64,000 nucleotides of DNA, from assembly GCF_008923725.1 (NCBI RefSeq), contig NZ_WBPF01000016.1, forward strand, positions 558,001 to 622,000, given 5' to 3'. The stretch comes from Bacillus sp. CH140a_4T (lineage in GTDB: Bacteria; Bacillota; Bacilli; Bacillales; Bacillaceae_G). How positions within the stretch are numbered: position 1 is the stretch's first letter; the number at the start of each line of letters is the position of its first letter. Both the position numbers and the translations under genes were made by a program. Below are positions 42,825 through 52,791 of this stretch, piece by piece. Below the pieces are notes generated by a model that was not told the DNA's origin, did not search any database, and saw only the letters and a program-made list of their open reading frames with translations.

Positions 42825-44168
42825 ATGGAAGTAACAAAAAGACAAGGGCTGTATAATCGTTTTATACGATTAAATCCACCACAAATATTAGCATTAGGTT
42901 TTTTCTGCTTAATTGTGGTAGGCGGTTTGTTATTAAAGTTACCATTTGCAACGAAAGTACATATTAGTTGGATAGATGCTTTCTTTACGGCAACGTCAGC
43001 AGCAACTGTAACGGGATTGGGAGTAGTAGATACTGCAAGTACGTTTACGATGTTTGGCGAAATTGTAATTATGTTTTTAATTCAAACAGGCGGTCTAGGT
43101 CTTATGACAATTGCCATTTTAATTGTTTGGGTATTAGGCAAAAAAATCGGGTTACGCCATCGCTTATTAATTGGAGAGGCATTTAATCAGACAAATATAG
43201 GTGGTCTCGTAAAATTAGTAAAACGTGTCTTTATATTTTCAATTTGTATTGAGCTTATTGGGGTCATCTTTTTATCATTTCGCTTTATTCCAGAGTTTGG
43301 CTTTGGAAAAGGTGTATACTATAGTATTTTTCACGTTATTGCTTCTTATAATAATGCTGGATTTGCTCTATGGCCGGATAATTTAACAAGGTATGTAGGA
43401 GATCCTATTATTAATATTGGGATTTGTTCTTTAATTGTAATAGGTGGCCTCGGTTTTACTGTATTAATTGATATATGGTATAGCCGTAGTTTTCGAAAAT
43501 TATCACTTCATTCCAAAATCATGATTGTTGGAACAATAGTGCTAAATGTGATAGCGATGATTGTGATTTTTGTATTGGAATATAATAATGTGAAGACGTT
43601 AGGGAATTTACCTTTAAATGAAAAGTTATGGGCTTCTTTCTTCCAAGGTATTACTCCTCGTACTGCTGGATTTAATACAGTTGACTATGGGGGAATGGAA
43701 GAATCATCTATATTATTTACGATGGTTTTAATGTTTATTGGTGCAGGAAGTGTATCAACAGGTGGAGGGATTAAATTAACAACGTTTGTTATTTTAGTTA
43801 CATCTGTCCTTTCTTTCTTTAGAAAGAAAGAGGAAATCGTATTATTTCAGCGCACAATAAAAATGTCGACAGTAACGAGGGCGTTAGCGATTGCTGTTGC
43901 CAGTCAAATACTCATTTTTGCAGCTGTATTTGTATTAATGCTTACAGAAAACTTCAGTTTTATTCAGTTACTATTTGAAACAATTTCAGCGTTCGGTACA
44001 GTAGGGTTAACGATGGGGATTACTGCAAAGTTATCAGCGTTTGGAAAATGTATTATTATGTTTGTTATGTTTTGCGGATTAATTGGTCCGTTAACACTTG
44101 TCTTTTCTTTAGCGCGACCAGCAAAACAAAAAATTAAATATCCATCGGAAGATGTATTTACAGGATAA
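42825..44168 (+). CDS. Ktr/Trk-type potassium uptake membrane subunit (KtrB/KtrD-like)
   Basis: This 447-residue protein has four M1-P-M2 repeats. Their selectivity-filter loops are visible as SAATVTGLGVVDT, SYNNAGFALW, TPRTAGFNTVDY and AFGTVGLTMGI. It is the membrane subunit of a Na+-dependent K+ uptake system that pairs with a KtrA/KtrC RCK protein; no such partner lies next to it, as is typical of KtrD. AAAAGGGAG precedes the ATG at 42825. The long leader with repeats is unusual. Confidence 0.92.
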   Translation: MEVTKRQGLYNRFIRLNPPQILALGFFCLIVVGGLLLKLPFATKVHISWIDAFFTATSAATVTGLGVVDTASTFTMFGEIVIMFLIQTGGLGLMTIAILIVWVLGKKIGLRHRLLIGEAFNQTNIGGLVKLVKRVFIFSICIELIGVIFLSFRFIPEFGFGKGVYYSIFHVIASYNNAGFALWPDNLTRYVGDPIINIGICSLIVIGGLGFTVLIDIWYSRSFRKLSLHSKIMIVGTIVLNVIAMIVIFVLEYNNVKTLGNLPLNEKLWASFFQGITPRTAGFNTVDYGGMEESSILFTMVLMFIGAGSVSTGGGIKLTTFVILVTSVLSFFRKKEEIVLFQRTIKMSTVTRALAIAVASQILIFAAVFVLMLTENFSFIQLLFETISAFGTVGLTMGITAKLSAFGKCIIMFVMFCGLIGPLTLVFSLARPAKQKIKYPSEDVFTG

Positions 44169-44197
44169 GGTATCCCGCATAAGCGAGATACCTTTTT
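44167..44197. terminator. terminator after the K+ transporter gene
   Basis: AAGGTATC...CGC pairs with GCG...GATACCTT (44183-44194), with one internal mismatch, followed by TTT. It probably also serves the convergent small gene. Confidence 0.75.
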
Positions 44198-44201
44198 CTT
44201 T

Positions 44202-44582
44202 TTAAAAAAGGGAGAACAATAATCCGATAAGCGCTACTCGGAATAAAATTGCAATGAGTGCTGCAATTCCGCCGACGATCGCAGCGATACCACCAGTTAC
44301 AGTAGCTCCGCGATTATAAGCGTAAATACCTAGTAATACAGAAACAAGACCAAACAATGTTGGGAAGGTAAAGAGTGATAAGATAGATAAGGCAAGAGCG
44401 ATAAAGCCAGCAGTTGATCCAGCGGCGGACGATCTTACATCACCTGTATGATCCTTCTCATCGTAATCATAATCAATGCGCTGTGGTGCAACTTCAGCTG
44501 CATACTCTTCTTTATAGTCACTATAATCACTATCTATTCTATCTCTTTTTTTATACTCATCAAATTTCTCAGTCAAAGTCAT
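44202..44582 (-). CDS. small membrane protein with acidic N-terminus (126 aa)
   Basis: The first 50 residues are highly charged and Tyr-rich (EYKKRDRIDSDYSDYKEEYA). Two or three Gly/Ala-rich hydrophobic segments follow (STAGFIALALSILSLFTF, GGIAAIVGGIAALIAILF). The overall look is of DUF4190-like membrane proteins. The start ATG at 44582 has AAAGGAG very close (2 nt), so a TTG two codons later is possible. It is divergent from gerW. Confidence 0.65.
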   Translation of the reverse strand: MTLTEKFDEYKKRDRIDSDYSDYKEEYAAEVAPQRIDYDYDEKDHTGDVRSSAAGSTAGFIALALSILSLFTFPTLFGLVSVLLGIYAYNRGATVTGGIAAIVGGIAALIAILFRVALIGLLFSLF

Positions 44583-44766
44583 GACTCCTTTCATAACAAG
44601 GTTCAATAGTAGTATGTATCTCTTTTTCCTTTTTATCCGAGTATGTACAGGGAGTAATATCCATTTAAAAGGTGGAAATTGTTTTTTTGAAATAGGAAAA
44701 GTTAGTATGACTTCCTCTATTTTGGAAAGTATAAAAAAGAATAATGAGGAAAGGGTGCAATACATA

Positions 44767-45174
44767 ATGGAACATCCAATTGAAAGTTTAATGAAAACAG
44801 CAATGACAAATTTAAAAGAGATGGTAGATGTAAATACAATTGTGGGCAGCCCAGTTTCAACAGCTGACGGAAATGTAGTATTAACAGTATCACAAGTGGC
44901 TTTCGGTTTTGGAGCTGGCGGAAGTGACTTTAAAGGTGATTTTATTTCTGAAAAACATAATAACGGACAAGGGCAGCATAAAGAGCACAAGCAAAGTCAT
45001 CCATTTGGAGGCGGGAGCGGGGCTGGAGTTTCTATTAGCCCAGTTGCTTTTTTAGTAGTTGGTTCTAACGGTGTGCAAGTGTTGCACCTCAATAGTAGTA
45101 CGCATTTAATTGAGAAGGCTTTAAATACTGTACCAAGCACTGTAGATAAATTTGTAAATAATCGTCAAAAGTGA
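44767..45174 (+). CDS. spore protein GerW/YtfJ family
   Basis: This 135-residue protein starts MEHPIESLMKTAMTNLKEMV and contains DVNTIVGSPVSTADGNVVL, SQVAFGFGAGGSDF and GGGSGAGVSISPVAFLVV, the YtfJ/GerW pattern. It is known in B. subtilis as a sporulation protein needed for normal germination. The ATG at 44767 follows GGAAAGGG; the longer frame from 44581 has no RBS and overlaps the divergent gene. The gap QHKEHKQSHPF in the middle is a variable linker. Confidence 0.88.
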   Translation: MEHPIESLMKTAMTNLKEMVDVNTIVGSPVSTADGNVVLTVSQVAFGFGAGGSDFKGDFISEKHNNGQGQHKEHKQSHPFGGGSGAGVSISPVAFLVVGSNGVQVLHLNSSTHLIEKALNTVPSTVDKFVNNRQK

Positions 45175-45282
45175 ACTTGCATTTTTTAGGAATTATGATA
45201 TATTAGAAAAAGTGCGCTTTAGGATGATCGGAATAAATGAACTTTAAATATATATGATGTGTGGAATAAGGGAGAGGAATTT

Positions 45283-45372
45283 ATGATTAATATCAAAAAC
45301 TTAGTCGTTGGCTTATGTATGTTAGTAAGCGGCTTTGTTGTATATGTAATAAAAGAAAAGGCTCCATTCTAA
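45283..45372 (+). CDS. 29-residue single-helix membrane peptide
   Basis: MINIKNLVVGLCMLVSGFVV is followed by YVIKEKAPF. GGGAGAGG lies 7 nt upstream of the ATG at 45283, and a terminator begins at the stop codon, so this is a complete small transcription unit. No family is recognised; it could be a spore- or stress-related micro-protein. Confidence 0.6.
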   Translation: MINIKNLVVGLCMLVSGFVVYVIKEKAPF

Positions 45373-45401
45373 AACAGACAAACCGTTACTGTCTGTTTTT
45401 A
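45371..45401 (+). terminator. intrinsic terminator
   Basis: AAAACAGAC (45371-45379) pairs with GTCTGTTTT (45391-45399), followed by Ts, right after the 29-residue gene. Confidence 0.82.
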
Positions 45402-45415
45402 ATTTGTAAAAAAAG

Positions 45416-45444
45416 TTGACAAGTTATTGTATTGGTGTTAAAAT
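45416..45444 (+). promoter_or_regulatory. strong sigma-A type promoter
   Basis: TTGACA (45416-45421)-N17-TAAAAT (45439-45444): a perfect -35, ideal spacing and a 5/6 -10. It reads into a region with no credible plus-strand gene. Confidence 0.75.
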
Positions 45445-45450
45445 TTTAAT

Positions 45451-45728
45451 TCGTGTCTCGGTTACAGCTAGTGTAAAGTAAATAGATCTTATGAATATAA
45501 TACGAAAAGTTTGCAAAAGATCGGGTAATCTTACCAACAACTTTTGTGAACAAACCCTATAAATTGTATTTGTAAGCTTTATATGTATACTAGTGAATCA
45601 AGGAGCGGTCAGTGGAACCGTAATGATGAGAGAGAGGTAGGGCTTTCATCCAGTATATATGTTACTTTCCCGTTAGGTGAATATAAAAAAGAGGACTCCT
45701 TTTCAAAAGGGGTCCTCTTTCTTTTTTT
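45451..45728 (+). ncRNA. candidate small noncoding RNA (~278 nt)
   Basis: The unit lies between a near-consensus promoter and a strong intrinsic terminator (AAAGAGGACTCCTTTT 45688-45703 / AAAAGGGGTCCTCTTT 45705-45720, then T7). Internal segments can pair, e.g. AAGTTTGCAAAAGATCGGG with the ACTTTTGTGAAC region. A 64-codon frame from 45583 runs through the terminator and lacks an RBS. It is antisense to the 3' end of the UPF0180 gene. I do not recognise an Rfam-type class. Confidence 0.55.
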
Positions 45729-45953
45729 AGTACGGCTCTCAACTTGCTCACAAATTTCATCCGTTGTTAAACCATGAGTTGTAATTACAGCTCTCTTAAT
45801 GGATGCATCTGCAATACCCATCATATTGGAATCTTGCCCAGTTACAACACAACAATCGCACCCTTGTGCATTCTGTTCGGAGTTAAGGGTAACAACTTCA
45901 TGTCCTTGTTGCTGAACATCTGTTAATGAGTTTTCAACGCCGATTCTAGCCAT
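45609..45953 (-). CDS. UPF0180 (YkuS-like) protein with abnormal C-terminal extension
   Basis: Residues 1 to about 75 ([20 protein letters not shown]..., [39 protein letters not shown]) are the UPF0180 family, normally about 80 residues. Here the frame continues for some 40 residues through the convergent terminator hairpin ([20 protein letters not shown]). A TAA lies one base out of frame at the expected end (complement of 45727-45729), so a single-base indel may have removed the stop. The start at 45953 (MARIG) is preferred over 45962. Function unknown. Confidence 0.7.
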   Translation of the reverse strand: MARIGVENSLTDVQQQGHEVVTLNSEQNAQGCDCCVVTGQDSNMMGIADASIKRAVITTHGLTTDEICEQVESRTKKRKRTPFEKESSFLYSPNGKVTYILDESPTSLSSLRFH

Positions 45954-46079
45954 AATTCGCATCTTCTACCATCTAGTTGCTAGTATGCTCTAGTACATCG
46001 CATATATTTACGCAAAGACGGTAGGAAGCATATATTTATCCTGCTATTTACGGGTAGCTTGATTAAAGTATCACTTTAT

Positions 46080-46319
46080 TTAGTCGTTATATACACCAGT
46101 AAGCATTTGACTTACGAATTGATCGTTTAAAGTATCTTGGGCAGAAGAAGTATTTGAATGAATGTCGATGGAAGCAATAAAATTATTATGTTCTTTATTA
46201 TTTGGTTCTACTTCTACATAATTATCGAATTTACAAAAACCTTTCGTATCCATTAGATCAAATAGTTGAAGCATTTCTACTACCTCTTGTCTCGTTCCTT
46301 TAATTTGTACACACGCCAT
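46080..46319 (-). CDS. small hypothetical protein (79 aa), DUF3970-like at best
   Basis: The product begins MACVQIKGTRQEVVEMLQLF and contains CKFDNYVEVEPNNKEHNNF. The ATG at 46319 is 7 nt after AAGGAGG. The N-terminal strand-helix pattern is that of small ferredoxin-like folds; the family is not certain. It is monocistronic, divergent from ilvE. Confidence 0.6.
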   Translation of the reverse strand: MACVQIKGTRQEVVEMLQLFDLMDTKGFCKFDNYVEVEPNNKEHNNFIASIDIHSNTSSAQDTLNDQFVSQMLTGVYND

Positions 46320-46470
46320 ATTGATTTCCTCCTTCATTTTGACAAATTGTTTTTTAAAAATAGGATTATGATTGCGAGATGAAAAATATGAATGTTATTT
46401 TTAGACAGCGTTATTTTTATTATTTTCCCCCTTTTTCAGCAAAAGTCGTTATATATTCCTGAATTTATAA

Positions 46471-46486
46471 AAACGGACGTCCGTTT
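46471..46486. promoter_or_regulatory. 16-bp perfect palindrome, orphan operator
   Basis: AAACGGAC/GTCCGTTT is a perfect palindrome in the intergenic region between the minus-strand small gene and ilvE. The form is typical of TetR-family operators, but no TetR gene is in the window. Confidence 0.5.
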
Positions 46487-46581
46487 ATTGAATACAATAG
46501 ATTCGTATCAATTGATGAAAATCCTTCTTTTAAACAAATATTTTTTTTAGTGAAAATTGGCGAAAAAAAATTTTGACTTTT

Positions 46582-46595
46582 TGTAAACGTTAACA
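46582..46595 (+). promoter_or_regulatory. cre site (CcpA) upstream of ilvE
   Basis: TGTAAACGTTAACA fits the catabolite-responsive element consensus TGWAANCGNTNWCA at every position. It lies 140 bp upstream of ilvE. CcpA activates the ilv-leu operon in B. subtilis; the sign of the effect here is not readable. Confidence 0.78.
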
Positions 46596-46645
46596 ATGCT
46601 GTTAAATCAATATAATCAAAGATGTACGTACGATTAAAAATTATA

Positions 46646-46660
46646 AATTTTCAAAAAATT
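46646..46660 (+). promoter_or_regulatory. CodY box upstream of ilvE
   Basis: AATTTTCAAAAAATT matches the CodY consensus AATTTTCWGAAAATT at 14 of 15 positions, about 75 bp before the ilvE start. A weaker half-matching site lies at 46544-46558. CodY with branched-chain amino acids and GTP is expected to repress. Confidence 0.8.
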
Positions 46661-46734
46661 CACTTGATTTATTTAGAAAGGAGAGTAAACTAGGAAACAA
46701 TAAAAAATTCATAGAACATAGGAGGCGCTTTCCA

Positions 46735-47631
46735 GTGAACGAGCAATGGATTTTCTTAAATGGAGAATTTGTTCCAAAAGACGAGGCAAAAGTTTCAGTA
46801 TATGATCATGGTTATTTATATGGCGATGGAGTATTTGAAGGAATTAGAGTATATAGCGGTAATGTTTTCCGTTTGAGAGAGCATCTTGTCCGGTTATATG
46901 AATCAGCAAAATCCATCATGTTAGAAATTCCATATTCTTTAGATGAAGTAACGAATATTGTTGTTGAGACGATTCGACAAAATAAATTATCTAATGGATA
47001 CATTCGCCTTGTTGTATCGAGAGGAGCAGGAAATCTTGGATTAGATCCTGATTCTTGTAAGAAACCGAATGTAGTAGTAATTGCAGAACAACTATCTTTA
47101 TTCCCTCAAGAATATTATGAAAAGGGGATTCCGGTGGTAACAGTTGCAACGCGCCGAAACCGTCCAGATGTTTTGTCGCCTCAAGTAAAATCATTAAATT
47201 ACTTAAACAATATTTTAGTTCGTATTGAAGCGAAATTAGCTGGAGTACAAGAAGCACTTATGTTAAATGATCAAGGATACGTAGCTGAAGGCTCAGGAGA
47301 TAACGTGTTTATTGTAAAAGGAAATAAATTAATTACACCCCCAAGTTCTGCTGGAGCGTTAGAAGGTATTACACGAAACGCTATTTTAGAAATCGGTGAA
47401 AAACTTGGATATGACGTTAGAGAAGAGTTATTTACAAGACATGATGTATATGTAGCTGATGAAGTATTTTTAACAGGAACGGCTGCTGAAGTAATTGCTG
47501 TTACGACAGTAGATGGTAGAACGATTGGTTTAGGGCAAACAGGTCCACATACGAATCGTTTATTAGAAGAATTCCGAAAGTTAGTTATAGAAGATGGAGA
47601 GAAGATTTATGAAGAAAATAAAGTTGGATAA
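46735..47631 (+). CDS. ilvE: branched-chain amino acid aminotransferase IlvE
   Basis: This 298-residue fold-type IV PLP enzyme has N-terminal VYDHGYLYGDGVFEGIRVY, the PLP lysine in SPQVKSLNYLNNIL (about residue 158), GYVAEGSGDNVFIV and the phosphate loop FLTGTAAEVI. It performs the final transamination to Ile, Leu and Val. The start is GTG at 46735 after AGGAGG. It lies under the cre and CodY sites and is separated from ilvB by a T-box. Confidence 0.95.
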   Translation: MNEQWIFLNGEFVPKDEAKVSVYDHGYLYGDGVFEGIRVYSGNVFRLREHLVRLYESAKSIMLEIPYSLDEVTNIVVETIRQNKLSNGYIRLVVSRGAGNLGLDPDSCKKPNVVVIAEQLSLFPQEYYEKGIPVVTVATRRNRPDVLSPQVKSLNYLNNILVRIEAKLAGVQEALMLNDQGYVAEGSGDNVFIVKGNKLITPPSSAGALEGITRNAILEIGEKLGYDVREELFTRHDVYVADEVFLTGTAAEVIAVTTVDGRTIGLGQTGPHTNRLLEEFRKLVIEDGEKIYEENKVG

Positions 47632-47650
47632 CAACTTTTTATAACATAAG

Positions 47651-47910
47651 AAAGCGTTGAGAGGGAGGAGTAGTTGATTGTGAAGCCTCACAGAGAGTCG
47701 GTGGTTGCTGAAAACCGATGGTTCACGTCGACGAACATCGCCCTTGAGTGCTAAGCTGAAGCGTTTGTCTAGGCTTAGACGGTAGCTCCGTTATTAGCTA
47801 GACTCATTTATGGGTCACTGAGGCAAGAGTATTCTTGCAAAGAAGGGTGGTACCGCGAAATCTTTCGTCCCTTCAGCACATAGCTGGAGTGTGGACGTAG
47901 GATTTTTTTT
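47651..47910 (+). promoter_or_regulatory. T-box riboswitch leader, isoleucine specifier
   Basis: Stem I carries CAGAGAGTCGGTGGTTGCTG and the specifier region GAACATCGCCCTTGAGTG, reading ATC (Ile) at 47737-47739. The antiterminator core AGAAGGGTGGTACCGCGAA is at 47841-47859, with the acceptor-binding TGGTACC. The competing terminator (CGTCC-CTTCAGC / GCTGGAG...GGACG, 47866-47897) runs into eight Ts (47903-47910). Uncharged tRNA-Ile should permit transcription of ilvB onward. Confidence 0.93.
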
Positions 47911-47948
47911 ATTGATAAAAGTTTTCAAAAAGGGGGCTTATAAGAACA

Positions 47949-49649
47949 ATGTCTTCAAAAACGGAAGAGAAACTGGCAACTGGTGCACAGCTATTGTTAG
48001 AAGCGCTAGAAAAGGAAGGAGTAGAGGTGATTTTTGGTTATCCTGGTGGTGCTGTTTTACCTCTTTATGATGCACTCTATGACTGTGAAATTCCGCATAT
48101 TTTAACAAGGCATGAGCAAGGAGCTATTCACGCCGCTGAAGGGTATGCCAGAATTACTGGTAATCCAGGGGTTGTCATTGCAACGAGTGGACCAGGTGCT
48201 ACAAATGTTATTACGGGTCTAGCAGATGCGATGATTGATTCATTACCACTTGTTGTATTTACAGGGCAAGTAGCAACAACGTTAATTGGAAGTGATGCTT
48301 TCCAAGAAGCGGATATTATGGGCCTTACGATGCCGGTGACAAAACATAACTATCAAGTGCGAAAGGCTTCAGATTTACCTCGAATTATTAAAGAAGCATT
48401 TCATATTGCTAGAACAGGAAGACCAGGCCCAGTCGTTATTGACCTTCCGAAAGATATGGTAGTAGAGCAAGGAGAACGATGTAATGACGTACAAATGGAT
48501 TTACCAGGATACAACCCTAATTATGAACCGAATCTACTCCAAATAAACAAATTATTACAAGCAATTGAGACTTCAAAAAAACCGTTAATTTTAGCTGGAG
48601 CAGGTGTATTGCATGCGAAAGCTTCGAAAGAATTAACAAGTTTTGCTCGTAAATATGAAATTCCTGTTGTGCATACATTACTTGGTCTTGGTGGTTTTCC
48701 GCCGGATGATGAGCTTTTTCTAGGGATGGGAGGGATGCATGGTTCTTACACAGCTAATATGGCGTTATATGAATGCGACTTACTTATTAATATAGGTGCA
48801 AGATTCGATGATCGCCTTACTGGAAATTTAGCTTATTTTGCTAAAGAGGCGACTGTTGCGCATATCGATATTGATCCGGCGGAAATCGGAAAAAATGTAC
48901 CGACTGAAATTCCTATTGTTGCAAGTGCTAAGCGAGCGCTAGAAGTATTACTTCAACCAGAAGGAAGGAAAGAAAATCATCATAAGTGGCTCTCTTTATT
49001 AAAGAGTAGAAAAGAAAAGTATCCACTATCTTATAAACGAAATTCAGAAAGTATTAAGCCTCAATATGCAATTGATATGTTATATGAAATTACGAAAGGA
49101 GAAGCGATTGTAACAACAGATGTTGGGCAACATCAAATGTGGGCAGCCCAATATTATCCGCTGAAAAACCCAGATAAATGGGTAACTTCAGGAGGATTAG
49201 GGACGATGGGATTCGGATTTCCAGCAGCAATTGGTGCACAAATTGCAAAGCCTGAAGAACTAGTTATTGCAATTGTCGGTGACGCTGGATTTCAAATGAC
49301 CTTGCAAGAATTAAGTGTGTTAAAAGAACACTCTTTACCTGTTAAAGTATTTATTTTAAATAATGAAGCTTTAGGAATGGTAAGACAATGGCAAGATGAA
49401 TTTTATAACAAAAGATATTCGCACTCTTTACTATCGTGTCAACCAGATTTCGTTGCTCTTGCGAATGCATATGGCATAAAAGGAGTGCGCATAGATGATC
49501 CACTTCTTGCAAAGAAGCAAATACAGCAGGCGATTAAATTACAAGAACCAGTCGTAATTGATTGCCGTGTACTTCAATCAGAAAAGGTAATGCCGATGGT
49601 TGCACCAGGGAAAGGTGTTCACCAAATGGAGGGAGTGGAAAAAAGGTGA
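47949..49649 (+). CDS. ilvB: acetolactate synthase large subunit IlvB
   Basis: This 566-residue ThDP enzyme has the catalytic glutamate in [18 protein letters not shown], the ThDP motif [12 protein letters not shown]...ILNN, and a FAD-binding middle domain. It condenses pyruvate to acetolactate or with 2-oxobutyrate to acetohydroxybutyrate. AGGGGGC lies before the ATG at 47949. It overlaps ilvN (GTGA). Confidence 0.95.
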   Translation: MSSKTEEKLATGAQLLLEALEKEGVEVIFGYPGGAVLPLYDALYDCEIPHILTRHEQGAIHAAEGYARITGNPGVVIATSGPGATNVITGLADAMIDSLPLVVFTGQVATTLIGSDAFQEADIMGLTMPVTKHNYQVRKASDLPRIIKEAFHIARTGRPGPVVIDLPKDMVVEQGERCNDVQMDLPGYNPNYEPNLLQINKLLQAIETSKKPLILAGAGVLHAKASKELTSFARKYEIPVVHTLLGLGGFPPDDELFLGMGGMHGSYTANMALYECDLLINIGARFDDRLTGNLAYFAKEATVAHIDIDPAEIGKNVPTEIPIVASAKRALEVLLQPEGRKENHHKWLSLLKSRKEKYPLSYKRNSESIKPQYAIDMLYEITKGEAIVTTDVGQHQMWAAQYYPLKNPDKWVTSGGLGTMGFGFPAAIGAQIAKPEELVIAIVGDAGFQMTLQELSVLKEHSLPVKVFILNNEALGMVRQWQDEFYNKRYSHSLLSCQPDFVALANAYGIKGVRIDDPLLAKKQIQQAIKLQEPVVIDCRVLQSEKVMPMVAPGKGVHQMEGVEKR

Positions 49650-50155
49650 AGAGAATTGTTACAGCGACAGTTCGAAATCAAAGTGGTGTGTTAAACCGAA
49701 TTACAGGTGTTATGACACGAAGACATTTTAATATTGAAAGTATTTCAGTAGGTCATACAGAATCATCAGATATATCGCGGATGACGATTGTTGTACACGT
49801 TGAAAATGAACAGCAAGTGGAGCAGTTAATTAAACAACTTCATAAGCAAATTGATGTTCTGAAAGTATCAGATATTACAGAAGAAGCGATGATCGCAAGA
49901 GAACTTGCACTTATTAAAGTCGCAACATCAGTAGCAAGAGCAGAATTATATAGTTTAATTGAACCGTTTCGAGCCGCTGTAATAGATGTTGGGAAGGATT
50001 CCATAGTTGTGCAAGTAACTGGTACGCAGGAGAAAGTAGAAGCATTAATTGAATTACTTCGTCCGTACGGTTTGAAAGAAATTGCTAGAACAGGTGTAAC
50101 AGCATTTACGCGTAGTATGAAAAAACAAGATAAGCAAGTTATGTTAATTCAATAA
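49646..50155 (+). CDS. ilvN: acetolactate synthase small subunit IlvN
   Basis: This 169-residue regulatory subunit has the N-terminal ACT domain [20 protein letters not shown] and [19 protein letters not shown], and a C-terminal domain ending [15 protein letters not shown]. It confers valine feedback control. The start is GTG at 49646 overlapping the ilvB stop by 4 bp; the longer frame inside ilvB is spurious. Confidence 0.93.
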   Translation: MKRIVTATVRNQSGVLNRITGVMTRRHFNIESISVGHTESSDISRMTIVVHVENEQQVEQLIKQLHKQIDVLKVSDITEEAMIARELALIKVATSVARAELYSLIEPFRAAVIDVGKDSIVVQVTGTQEKVEALIELLRPYGLKEIARTGVTAFTRSMKKQDKQVMLIQ

Positions 50156-50169
50156 TCATTTAAATATAG

Positions 50170-51192
<1,023 letters not shown>

Positions 51193-51193
51193 T

Positions 51194-52714
51194 ATGAAGC
51201 AGATTTTGTTCATGGATACGACGCTACGTGATGGCGAACAATCACCAGGAGTGAATTTAAATGAACAAGAGAAATTGCAAATTGCAAGGCAATTAGAGAG
51301 ACTAGGTATTAATGTCATGGAAGCTGGTTTTGCAGCAGCTTCCGAAGGGGATTTTCAATCGGTAAAACGCATCGCAAATACGATTCAAAATGCTACAGTT
51401 ATGAGTTTAGCTAGAGCGAAAGAAAGTGATATTCGAAGAGCATATGAAGCGGTGAAAGGTGCCGTATCTCCTCGTCTACACGTATTCTTAGCTACAAGTG
51501 ATATTCATATGAAATATAAACTTTGTATGTCAAAAGAAGATGTATTAGATAGTATTCACCGCTCGGTTACACTCGGGAAATCATTATTTCCGACAGTACA
51601 ATTTTCTGCAGAAGATGCGACAAGAACAGCAAGAGATTTTTTAGCTGAAGCAGTAGAAGTTGCGATTCGTGCAGGAGCGAATGTAATTAATATTCCAGAT
51701 ACAGTTGGATATACGAATCCAGAAGAATATTATTCTCTTTTTAAATACTTACAAGAATCCGTTCCTTCATATGAAAAAGCAATTTTCTCTTGTCATTGTC
51801 ACGATGATCTTGGGATGGCAGTGGCAAATTCATTAGCTGCGGTTGAAGGCGGAGCGTTGCAAGTAGAAGGAACAATGAATGGAATTGGAGAAAGAGCAGG
51901 GAATGCGGCGCTAGAAGAGGTCGCAGTTGCTCTTCATATTAGAAAAGATTTCTATAAAGCAGAATCTTCTATGACGCTAAAAGAAATTAAAGCGACAAGT
52001 ACATTAGTAAGCAGATTAACAGGGATGGTTGTACCGAAAAATAAAGCGATCGTTGGAGCGAATGCGTTCGCTCATGAATCAGGAATTCATCAAGACGGTG
52101 TTCTAAAAGAAGTGACAACATATGAAATTATTGAACCAGAGCTAGTAGGCGAATCTCAAAACCTATTTGTACTTGGAAAACATTCTGGCCGTCACGCGTT
52201 TACAGAAAAAATGAAAGAGCTTGGCTATGAATTTACAAAGGAAGAACGAGATGCGGTGTTTGAAGCGTTTAAAAAATTAGCTGATCGTAAGAAGGAGATT
52301 ACGGAGGAAGATTTACGTGCACTTATGCTTGGGGAAGCAGCATTTGCGGCTCAGCAATATAACATTACGCAACTGCAAGTACATTTCGTATCAAATAGTA
52401 CACAATGCGCGACAGTTGTACTAAAAGACGAGGAAGGAAATGTATACGAAGATGCAGCTACTGGTTCTGGTAGTATTGAGGCGATCTATAATGCAATCCA
52501 AAGAATTTTAGGATTAGAATGTGAATTGGCGGATTACCGCATACAATCTATTACACAAGGTCAAGACGCACTGGCTCATGTTCATGTTGAATTAAAAGAA
52601 GGAACGCATCAAGTATCAGGTTTTGGTGTTGCGCAAGACGTATTGGAAGCGTCGGCAAGAGCATATGTCCATGCAGCAGGAAAATTAAAATCTCTTATAG
52701 CGCTTGTGAAATAA
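51194..52714 (+). CDS. leuA: 2-isopropylmalate synthase LeuA
   Basis: This 506-residue enzyme starts with [20 protein letters not shown]. It holds the metal-binding [20 protein letters not shown] and the family motif [18 protein letters not shown], and ends with the C-terminal leucine-sensing LeuA allosteric domain (about 390-506). It commits 2-oxoisovalerate to leucine synthesis. It starts one base after ilvC ends. Confidence 0.95.
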   Translation: MKQILFMDTTLRDGEQSPGVNLNEQEKLQIARQLERLGINVMEAGFAAASEGDFQSVKRIANTIQNATVMSLARAKESDIRRAYEAVKGAVSPRLHVFLATSDIHMKYKLCMSKEDVLDSIHRSVTLGKSLFPTVQFSAEDATRTARDFLAEAVEVAIRAGANVINIPDTVGYTNPEEYYSLFKYLQESVPSYEKAIFSCHCHDDLGMAVANSLAAVEGGALQVEGTMNGIGERAGNAALEEVAVALHIRKDFYKAESSMTLKEIKATSTLVSRLTGMVVPKNKAIVGANAFAHESGIHQDGVLKEVTTYEIIEPELVGESQNLFVLGKHSGRHAFTEKMKELGYEFTKEERDAVFEAFKKLADRKKEITEEDLRALMLGEAAFAAQQYNITQLQVHFVSNSTQCATVVLKDEEGNVYEDAATGSGSIEAIYNAIQRILGLECELADYRIQSITQGQDALAHVHVELKEGTHQVSGFGVAQDVLEASARAYVHAAGKLKSLIALVK

Positions 52715-52717
52715 GTT

Positions 52718-52754
52718 TTTGATGGGTGAGGGAGAAGCTTCCTTACCTATCAAA
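52718..52754 (+). other. intercistronic hairpin between leuA and leuB
   Basis: TTTGATGGGTGAGG (52718-52731) pairs with CCTTACCTATCAAA (52741-52754) with one or two wobbles. No T-run follows. Internal stability or processing element, or weak attenuator. Confidence 0.55.
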
Positions 52755-52791
52755 TTAAAGTTCTGAAAATTCAGTTAAAGGAGTGTTGAAA

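Noticed and set aside
44581-44766. N-terminal extension of GerW
   Set aside because: The upstream part overlaps the divergent gene start, has no RBS and does not resemble the family; ATG 44767 gives the normal length.
45600-45660. T-box leader in the candidate RNA (AGTGGAACCG)
   Set aside because: Only a loose match to the antiterminator core, no stem I/specifier pattern, and no downstream plus-strand gene to control.
45583-45777. 64-codon plus-strand ORF
   Set aside because: It reads through a strong terminator into antisense of the UPF0180 gene and lacks an RBS.
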